A program made the position numbers and the translations under genes. Of a stretch of DNA of 56,899 bases, positions 51,933 to 56,899 are shown in pieces. The notes under the pieces were generated by a model that saw only the letters and a list, made by a program, of their open reading frames with translations, was not told the origin of the DNA and ran no database searches. This DNA comes from Bacilli bacterium (GTDB lineage: Bacteria; Bacillota_I; Bacilli_A; RFN20; CAG-826): the NCBI GenBank assembly GCA_016302065.1, contig JAEDOI010000003.1, forward strand, positions 1 through 56,899, written 5' to 3'. The number at the start of each line of letters is the position of its first letter. Positions within the stretch are counted from its first letter, which is position 1.

Positions 51933-52232
51933 ATGCTTCAATGGTATGATTATGTTTTCTGGGTAATTGCTGTCATTATCATTGTTTTAAGTTTACTTCA
52001 AGGAGGTAAATCTGAAGGTGCTTCTGGTGCTATTACTGGTGGCGGTCTTAACGTCTTTGTTAAAACCAAAGAAAGAGGGAGTGAACTTATTGTCAGTTAT
52101 TTGACCCTTGGATTTGGTATTTTGTTTTTATTCTTTGCTCTTTTAAGTGTCTCATTAATTAGTAAAGATAGTGCTTCCACAGAAGAGACAACTGAAGCGG
52201 CAATTAGAATAATAAACACCTTTAATTTATAA
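51933..52232 (+). CDS. secG: Preprotein translocase subunit SecG
   Basis: The 99-residue protein has two helices (about 6-23 and 54-77) with the SecG loop between them. The 'LLQGGKSEGASGAITGG' region and 'KERGSELIVSYLTLGFGILFL' match the conserved pattern. I start at ATG 51933, six bases after AAAGGAGGAAAG; the in-frame ATG at 51894 falls within the palindrome. It is the only Sec component in the window; a terminator follows. Confidence 0.9.
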   Translation: MLQWYDYVFWVIAVIIIVLSLLQGGKSEGASGAITGGGLNVFVKTKERGSELIVSYLTLGFGILFLFFALLSVSLISKDSASTEETTEAAIRIINTFNL

Positions 52233-52237
52233 AATAT

Positions 52238-52261
52238 GGCTTCTAGATGAAGCCTTTTTTT
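52238..52261 (+). terminator. Terminator after secG
   Basis: GGCTTC (52238-52243) pairs with GAAGCC (52249-52254) around TAGAT, followed by seven T. Confidence 0.88.
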
Positions 52262-52315
52262 ATGGAAATATTTACATAATTTTTCAATATGTTTCATATC
52301 TTTTTTTATTTGTTT

Positions 52316-52324
52316 TGATATAAT
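52316..52324 (+). promoter_or_regulatory. Extended -10 promoter placed for leaderless folD
   Basis: TG-A-TATAAT (52316-52324) is a perfect extended -10 six bases before the ATG at 52331, so the predicted first transcribed base is the A of the start codon. No ribosome binding site is present. Confidence 0.7.
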
Positions 52325-52330
52325 AAAATT

Positions 52331-53137
52331 ATGCAAGAAATTAGGGAATATGTAACAATAAAAAAAGAACAAATTAAAGCTTATGTAGGCACTTTAACTT
52401 TAAAACCAAAGCTTGTTATTGTTCAAGTAAATGAAGACAAGGCCAGTTGTGCCTACGTTAATGGAAAATTAAAAGATTTGAATGAAATTGGAGCTATTGG
52501 GGAGTTAATTAAACTTGATACTAGCATAACTCAAGAAGAACTTTTAAATGTTATTAAGGGATTAAATGAGGATGAAACAGTTGATGGGTTTATTGTTCAA
52601 ATGCCTCTTCCAAGTCAAATTGATGAAGAAATAATTAAAAGAAGTGTAGATCCAATAAAAGATGTTGATGGATTTAATCCATTAAGCACATATTTAAGTG
52701 CTACATCTAAAGGAATTTTGACTTATTTAGAAGATAATAATTTTGAATTTAGTGGTAAAAACGCTGTAATTTTAGGGAGAAGCAATATAGTCGGAAGGCC
52801 AATGCATGATATTTTATTAAATAAAAATATGAATGTTACTATCCTTCATTCAAAAACTAGTGAAGAAGATAGAAAATTTTATATTGAACATGCTTCCTTA
52901 ATTGTTGTAGCGATTGGAAAGAAATATTATCTTGATAATAGATATAATTATAGAGATGATTGTGTTGTAATGGATGTAGGAATTAATAGGGATATTGATA
53001 ATCATCTTTATGGAGATTGTATCCCTACATTAAATGTTAAATTTCAATCGCCTGTTCCTAGAGGTGTAGGATTGTTAACAAGATTATCATTAACTTTAAA
53101 TTTAATAGAATGTTATAAGAGAAGACATAATTTATAG
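52331..53137 (+). CDS. folD: Methylenetetrahydrofolate dehydrogenase/cyclohydrolase FolD
   Basis: The 268-residue bifunctional enzyme interconverts methylene-, methenyl- and formyl-tetrahydrofolate. The catalytic 'YVNGKLKDLNEIG' (YxxxK), 'GFIVQMPLPSQID' and 'DPIKDVDGFNP' are signatures; the NADP domain has 'VILGRSNIVGRPM' and a late 'PRGVGLLTRLSL' (PGGVGPMT-like). The sequence begins at once with the conserved first helix. It is followed 15 bases later by a ThyX-like gene that would use its product methylene-THF. Confidence 0.95.
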   Translation: MQEIREYVTIKKEQIKAYVGTLTLKPKLVIVQVNEDKASCAYVNGKLKDLNEIGAIGELIKLDTSITQEELLNVIKGLNEDETVDGFIVQMPLPSQIDEEIIKRSVDPIKDVDGFNPLSTYLSATSKGILTYLEDNNFEFSGKNAVILGRSNIVGRPMHDILLNKNMNVTILHSKTSEEDRKFYIEHASLIVVAIGKKYYLDNRYNYRDDCVVMDVGINRDIDNHLYGDCIPTLNVKFQSPVPRGVGLLTRLSLTLNLIECYKRRHNL

Positions 53138-53152
53138 AAGGGAGAATAATAT

Positions 53153-53758
53153 ATGGATTTTCATATTGGAAAAACAGAAGTATATGGTGTTGAATATGCA
53201 ATTAAAGCAAGTGGTAATCCAATGAGAACCACTTTTAATCGTGACCCATTAACTGAAAAAGATATGTCAAGAGCCACTCTTTTAGGAAGTTGTAAAAGCG
53301 GGGAAGGACATGATAATTATTTGAAAGGATGTGTCGTTGAATTTGATATTACTGCTCCTTTATTTTGGTGGAAAGAAGCTCAAAGATATCATTGGTTTGA
53401 TTTTGTTTCTTCTCAATCTACTATGCATTGTTTATTAAAATTTGATCTTTCTAATCAATGTGTAAGTGATACAAATAAGGAAATTGTAGCAATTTTAGAA
53501 AGAATTAAGGATGAATATAATGCAATAAGCGAAGATGATAAAGATGCTAAAAAAGCTAAATGGAGAGAACTTGTTGCTTCAACTCCTGTTGGTTTTTGTT
53601 TAGGTGCTACCATGGTAACTAATTATCAACAACTTAAAACAATGTATAAACAAAGAAGATATCATAAATTAAAAGAATGGCATGTATTTTGTGATTGGGT
53701 AGAAACTCTTCCTCATTTCTTAGAATTAACTGGTGTAAAAAAAGAAGAAAACAAATAA
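53153..53758 (+). CDS. Putative ThyX-like (flavin thymidylate synthase-related) protein
   Basis: The 201-residue protein has the layout of a diverged ThyX. 'APLFWWKEAQRYHWFDFVS' followed by 'SQSTMHCL' stands where ThyX has an RHRxxSxNxxSxR motif. The C-terminal 'NYQQLKTMYKQRRYHKLKEW' resembles the NAREL-type helix with conserved basic residues. The classical RHR triplet is not intact, so catalysis is not assured. Adjacency to folD (15-base gap, GAAGGGAG site) supports a folate-linked role, since methylene-THF is the ThyX carbon donor. No thyA or other thyX is in the window. It could equally be an unrelated phage-type protein of unknown function. Confidence 0.45.
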   Translation: MDFHIGKTEVYGVEYAIKASGNPMRTTFNRDPLTEKDMSRATLLGSCKSGEGHDNYLKGCVVEFDITAPLFWWKEAQRYHWFDFVSSQSTMHCLLKFDLSNQCVSDTNKEIVAILERIKDEYNAISEDDKDAKKAKWRELVASTPVGFCLGATMVTNYQQLKTMYKQRRYHKLKEWHVFCDWVETLPHFLELTGVKKEENK

Positions 53759-53778
53759 TTAAATTAGTTATTAGTAAT

Positions 53779-53808
53779 AAAAAACATATGATTTCTCATA
53801 TGTTTTTT
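53779..53808 (+). terminator. Terminator after the folD operon
   Basis: AAAAAACATATGA (53779-53791) pairs perfectly with TCATATGTTTTTT (53796-53808) around TTTC, giving a 13-pair stem with its own U tract. Confidence 0.9.
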
Positions 53809-53831
53809 TGTTATTAGATTTAATTAGCAGG

Positions 53832-54611
53832 TTATTCGTTTGCTTCTTCTTTTTCTTTGCTTTCTTCTTTGTTTTTCTTTTTCTTAGATTTCTTCTTATT
53901 TTCTTCTACTACAACTTCTTTTGTTTCAATAGCAATAACTTCTTCTTTATTTTCATTTTCTTTTGTTTCAACACTAATATCTTCAACTATATCCTTTTCT
54001 TTTTCTTTAATAAATTTAGTATAAAGAAAAGTAAAGACAATATAGGAAATTCCTAAAAGGATAAAGGAAACACCTATGATAACATTAATAAAGATATTCC
54101 CAAATGTATCTTTTTTGGTGAAGTTTAATACAAGAATTGTTATCCCTAAAGCAACTAAAATAATATCAGCAATTGTATAACAAACTGCTCTTTTGACAAT
54201 TTTATTTTTATAAGAAAGAATAGTATCAACAATTAAAGTTAATGATAAAAATAATAAAGTGGCACCAATTAAAACAGGTAATGTATCTTGTAATATTTTG
54301 CTATTTGTATAAATTAAGATACCAAATGCTGCAACAACACATCCTCCAATAACGTCAAAAGAAATAATTCCTTTTCCAAGTAAAAATGAAAGACAAACAG
54401 AAAATAAACCAAAAATTAATAAAACAGTAGCAACACAATATGAAATAGCATCACTCAAAGTTTCTTCTTTGCAAAAAATTAAGAAAATTACACCTAAAAT
54501 TGCAATAATAATACCACCAAAGGTTTTTATTGATTTTTCAATAATTTTCATTTTTTTATTTTGTTTTTCTTTTTCTTCTGTTGTTTCTAATTGTTTAATT
54601 TTTTCTTTCAT
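53832..54611 (-). CDS. DUF308/HdeD-like membrane protein with charged tail
   Basis: The 259-residue protein has about six hydrophobic helices between residues 28 and 195 in a repeated pair pattern ('GIIIAILGVIFLI', 'IGGCVVAAFGILIY', 'ADIILVALGITILVL') like DUF308/HdeD. A 55-residue tail of almost only Glu, Lys, Val and Asn follows. The function of such proteins in Bacillota is unknown; HdeD in E. coli is linked to acid resistance. AGGAGGAAAG precedes the ATG on the minus strand. The region to the next gene (54612-54684) is AT-rich and holds divergent promoters at most. Confidence 0.7.
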   Translation of the reverse strand: MKEKIKQLETTEEKEKQNKKMKIIEKSIKTFGGIIIAILGVIFLIFCKEETLSDAISYCVATVLLIFGLFSVCLSFLLGKGIISFDVIGGCVVAAFGILIYTNSKILQDTLPVLIGATLLFLSLTLIVDTILSYKNKIVKRAVCYTIADIILVALGITILVLNFTKKDTFGNIFINVIIGVSFILLGISYIVFTFLYTKFIKEKEKDIVEDISVETKENENKEEVIAIETKEVVVEENKKKSKKKKNKEESKEKEEANE

Positions 54612-54684
54612 AATCTTTCCTCCTATTTAGTATCTATATTATAATATAATAATATTTAATTAGATATTAAAAAGGTAGTAAGAA

Positions 54685-55914
54685 ATGGAAAAAGAAATAT
54701 TAATAAATTATGCAAAATTAATTGCAAAACATGGATTAAATGTTCAAAAAGGCCAAGATGTAGTATTAACTTGTTCGATGGATCAATTGGAATTTATTAA
54801 AATTTTGGTTGAACAATTGTATTTATGTGGAGCAAGAAAAGTTATTACAAATTTTAAAGATCCTGAAATTAAAAAATTAGATATTCAATATCAAGCTTTA
54901 GAAGATTTAATGACTCCTGAAAAATTTGAAATTGATCTTCAAGAACATATTGCGGAAAGACAAGCTTGTAGATTATTTATTGAATCTGATGACCCTGATG
55001 CTTTAAATGGAATTGATTTTGATAAATATTCAAAAGCGATGAATAATATTAGAAAAATATATAAGCCAATTAGAGATAAATATGATAATAAGGTTCAATG
55101 GTGTATTGCAGGAGTTCCAAGTGTAAAATGGGCAAAAAAAGTATTTCCTTCTTTAAATGAAGATGAAGCTGTTGAAGCTTTATGGAAAGCAATATTAAAA
55201 ACTAGTAGATCTCTTGAAGGGGATGCAATTAAAAACTTTGAGAGTCACGATAAAAATCTAAGATCAAGAGCTGAAACATTAAATAATTTGCATCTTAAAA
55301 AATTAATTTATAAATCTAAAAACGGAACTGATTTTAGTGTTGAATTATTAGAAAATGTTCTTTGGGCTGCTGGAGGAGAGTATGGACAAATAAGTAGAAT
55401 TTATTTCCAACCAAATATACCAACTGAAGAATGTTTTACTTCTCCTAAAAAAGATAGTGCTAATGGAGTTGTAGTTAGTACAAAACCATTAAGTTTAAAT
55501 GGACATTTAGTAGAAAATTTTAAAGTTTACTTTAAGGATGGAAAAGCTTATAAAGTTGAAGCTAAAACTGGACAAAAGATTTTAGAAGAATTAATTGCAA
55601 GTGATGAAGGCAGTGCATTTTTAGGTGAAGTTGCCTTAATTCCATTTCATTCTCCAATTAATGATACTGGATTAATATTTTATTCAACCCTTTATGATGA
55701 AAATGCAAGTTGCCATTTAGCTTTAGGCTGTGGGTTTGAAAATTTAATGGTTGGATATGAAAATATGACTTTAGACGAGGTTCATAAATTAGGAATAAAT
55801 GATTCAATTGTTCATTGTGATTTTATGATTGGAAGCGTAGATATGAACATTATAGGAATTGACAAAGATAATAAAGTACATCAAATTTTTATTAATGGAG
55901 ACTGGGCATTTTAA
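54685..55914 (+). CDS. M29-family aminopeptidase
   Basis: The 409-residue zinc/cobalt aminopeptidase is of the AmpS/PepS/aminopeptidase T group. Metal ligands are recognisable in 'NIPTEECFTSP' (Glu), 'LGEVALIP' (Glu), 'ASCHLALG' (His) and 'IVHCDFMIGS' (His, Asp) in the last third. The N-terminal 'YAKLIAKHGLNVQKGQDVVL' is the family start. Length is standard. It releases N-terminal residues from cytoplasmic peptides. AAGGTAG precedes the ATG; the stop overlaps the next start (TAATG). Confidence 0.95.
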   Translation: MEKEILINYAKLIAKHGLNVQKGQDVVLTCSMDQLEFIKILVEQLYLCGARKVITNFKDPEIKKLDIQYQALEDLMTPEKFEIDLQEHIAERQACRLFIESDDPDALNGIDFDKYSKAMNNIRKIYKPIRDKYDNKVQWCIAGVPSVKWAKKVFPSLNEDEAVEALWKAILKTSRSLEGDAIKNFESHDKNLRSRAETLNNLHLKKLIYKSKNGTDFSVELLENVLWAAGGEYGQISRIYFQPNIPTEECFTSPKKDSANGVVVSTKPLSLNGHLVENFKVYFKDGKAYKVEAKTGQKILEELIASDEGSAFLGEVALIPFHSPINDTGLIFYSTLYDENASCHLALGCGFENLMVGYENMTLDEVHKLGINDSIVHCDFMIGSVDMNIIGIDKDNKVHQIFINGDWAF

Positions 55915-56621
55915 TGTATACAAATACTTTTGAAGAATTTTTTAGAATAACTACTAACATGGTTGATGAAAACGATTATTTAAAATTATCATCCATTTTA
56001 GATATCGCTCAAAATATTGCTGGTGACCATGCAACTGAATTAAAAATAGGTTTTAATGAGTTTATTAAAAAAGATTTAATTTGGGTTCTTATTAGAAATA
56101 AAGTTGAGATTGTAAAAAATATTCATGATCCAAAAATTATTAAGGCCGTCACATATCCTTTAAAACCAAGATTTATTGAATATCCAAGAGAAGTTTTGCT
56201 TTATGTTAACGATGAACTCATATGTAAGATTCATCAAGTTTGGTGTATATATAATATAAAGGATAATAATGTAGTTTCTTATAAAATGGATGAATATGTT
56301 TCTAATCATCCTTCATTATTTGATGGTAGGGTTAAAAAGCTAACTACATCTAAAGATTTAACATATATAAAAAGTATTACAATTCCTTATACATATTGTG
56401 ATCATAATAAACATATGAATAATACTCATTATTTAGATTTATATTTAGATAATTATTTTGTTTTTAATAAAGTTAATATTAAATCATTTCAAATTGAGTA
56501 TCTTAAACAATCCTTTTTATTTGATCAAATAGATATATATGCAAAAAAAGAAATGTGTATACATAAGATGATAGGCAAAAAAGGAGATGATAATATCTTT
56601 TATCTCGAAGTTTATTACTAA
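55914..56621 (+). CDS. Acyl-ACP thioesterase
   Basis: The 235-residue double hot-dog protein begins 'FEEFFRITTNMVDENDYLKL' and contains 'LIWVLIRNKVEI' and the second hot-dog 'IPYTYCDHNKHMNNTHYLDL', where the Asn/His pair of FatA-type thioesterases lies. These enzymes release fatty acids from acyl carrier protein. It is translationally coupled to the M29 peptidase. The C-terminus is slightly short compared with typical members (240-250). It is the last protein gene before the rRNA operon leader. Confidence 0.88.
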   Translation: MYTNTFEEFFRITTNMVDENDYLKLSSILDIAQNIAGDHATELKIGFNEFIKKDLIWVLIRNKVEIVKNIHDPKIIKAVTYPLKPRFIEYPREVLLYVNDELICKIHQVWCIYNIKDNNVVSYKMDEYVSNHPSLFDGRVKKLTTSKDLTYIKSITIPYTYCDHNKHMNNTHYLDLYLDNYFVFNKVNIKSFQIEYLKQSFLFDQIDIYAKKEMCIHKMIGKKGDDNIFYLEVYY

Positions 56622-56667
56622 ATATATTATATATATTTAAATATTTGTAAATTATGTAATTTTCCTC

Positions 56668-56696
56668 TTGAAAAATAATTTATCTTTCGATAATAT
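56668..56696 (+). promoter_or_regulatory. rRNA operon promoter P1
   Basis: TTGAAA (56668-56673), 17 bases, TAATAT (56691-56696). It lies about 100 bases upstream of the second promoter, an arrangement typical of tandem rRNA promoters. Confidence 0.65.
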
Positions 56697-56700
56697 ATAT

Positions 56701-56792
56701 ACACTTGCTTTTTAATATAGATAAAAAATGCTGTATTAAAAAACTTTGGATAAAAGTTAAGTTTTCTCTTGACTCATATATCTAGCAAGTGT
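56701..56792. repeat. Nine-base inverted repeat between and within the rRNA promoters
   Basis: ACACTTGCT (56701-56709) is the exact reverse complement of AGCAAGTGT (56784-56792). The left arm begins at the inferred P1 start, and the right arm ends at the first base of the P2 -10 box. The arms are 74 bases apart. Confidence 0.6.
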
Positions 56793-56797
56793 AAAAT
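56769..56797 (+). promoter_or_regulatory. rRNA operon promoter P2
   Basis: TTGACT (56769-56774), 17 bases, TAAAAT (56792-56797); this is one of the best -35/-10 pairs in the window, and the predicted start is near 56804. Confidence 0.8.
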
Positions 56798-56803
56798 TAT
56801 AAA

Positions 56804-56899
56804 CGCGCATTTAAGAAATGACTTAAATTGGTTAGATCCAAAGCGCAAGAGATCTTTGAAAACTAAATAGACTGTACAATTAATTACGTCAATTTATTA
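56804..56899 (+). other. rRNA operon leader with boxA (16S gene starts beyond the window)
   Basis: GATCTTTGAAAAC (56851-56863) matches the boxA antitermination element of Bacillota rRNA leaders (TGCTCTTTGAAAAC in Bacillus). It is followed by the usual TAAAT stretch. No 16S 5' sequence (AGAGTTTGATC) is reached before the window ends, so the mature rRNA lies further on. Confidence 0.8.

Noticed and set aside
53808..54056. Plus-strand open frame rich in Phe opposite the charged tail of the DUF308-like gene
   Set aside because: It is the antisense of Lys/Glu-rich codons, which gives Phe/Leu runs; it has no start signals.
56701..56792. Inverted repeat in the rRNA leader as an intrinsic terminator
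   Set aside because: Arms are 74 bases apart, and no U tract follows.
1..56899. Possible Mycoplasma-type code (TGA as Trp), suggested by the gene set
   Set aside because: TGA terminates several genes at the expected length, and Trp residues in conserved motifs are TGG.
1..56899. CRISPR arrays, insertion sequences, integrases, phage modules, toxin-antitoxin pairs
   Set aside because: I looked for regular direct repeats, transposase motifs and paired small genes and found none; the 51-codon gene at 34011 stands alone.

Overview
The window is AT-rich DNA from a low-GC Gram-positive bacterium. Most genes have strong AGGAGG-type ribosome binding sites. Genes are packed into operons with 1-20 base gaps or ATGA/TAATG overlaps, and U-tract hairpin terminators separate them. 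TGA is used as a stop (ends of the genes at 3724 and 27005) and Trp is TGG, so the code is standard rather than the Mycoplasma code. The gene set suggests a fermentative, probably host-associated Bacillota of the Bacilli/Mollicutes-relative or Erysipelotrichia type: Rex-adhE, a group B-like [FeFe] hydrogenase, galactose genes, thiamine scavenging, many small lipoproteins, GatCAB, an archaeal-type ProRS, and no biosynthetic clusters. The genus cannot be fixed from this sequence.

Layout. 1-90: 3' end of a tRNA and its terminator. 301-3447: a PucR/CdaR-like regulator divergent from a KdgT-like permease and acetolactate decarboxylase. 3724-7571: exported protein, aldo/keto reductase, galM, galK. 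7601-8155: hpt on the minus strand. 8297-11893: small membrane proteins, an FMN reductase, a DUF1836 regulator and galE, then tRNA-Gln(CUG). 12051-23801: one tightly spaced run with a degenerate GGDEF/EAL-like membrane protein, proS, an alpha/beta hydrolase and four lipoproteins, one of them a 1104-residue BspA-type leucine-rich-repeat protein. 23830-25598 (minus): SPFH, NfeD and an unknown third partner. 25795-26920: orphan OmpR-type response regulator and a membrane protein. 27005-30269: rex-adhE behind a palindrome that probably serves as a Rex site. 31048-34010: hydrogenase, agmatinase-family enzyme, ung. 34011-34520: a 51-codon gene on the minus strand, two perfect cre matches 21 bp apart, and a TPP riboswitch leading into thiT-thiN (to 36195). 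36328-41937: membrane protein, DUF402 phosphatase, tsaE-tsaB-rimI-tsaD (t6A pathway) and asnS. 41940-43301: small membrane proteins. 43425-50851: pcrA-ligA-gatC-gatA-gatB. 51039-53758: degV, secG, folD and a ThyX-like protein. 53832-56621: DUF308-like protein, M29 aminopeptidase, acyl-ACP thioesterase. 56622-56899: tandem promoters and boxA of an rRNA operon whose 16S gene begins beyond the window.

How the parts fit. The central metabolism visible here is sugar entry (galM, galK, galE; galT not seen) and NADH disposal by AdhE under the redox sensor Rex, with hydrogenase and acetoin formation as other possible outlets. Thiamine is imported and pyrophosphorylated under TPP control.

The most interesting signals are regulatory. 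(1) At least five genes (1491 minus, 25795, 43301 minus, 43425, 52331) have a -10 box 6-9 bases before the ATG and no Shine-Dalgarno, so they look leaderless in a genome that otherwise uses strong ones. (2) The TPP riboswitch has two short mutually exclusive hairpins that explain a translational switch. (3) A palindrome covers the inferred rex start site. (4) Two helically phased cre-type operators precede an unknown 51-residue protein. (5) The ThiT protein carries an extra N-terminal four-helix membrane domain. I saw no CRISPR array, transposase, integrase or phage module. All functional calls are from reading motifs; no database search was possible.
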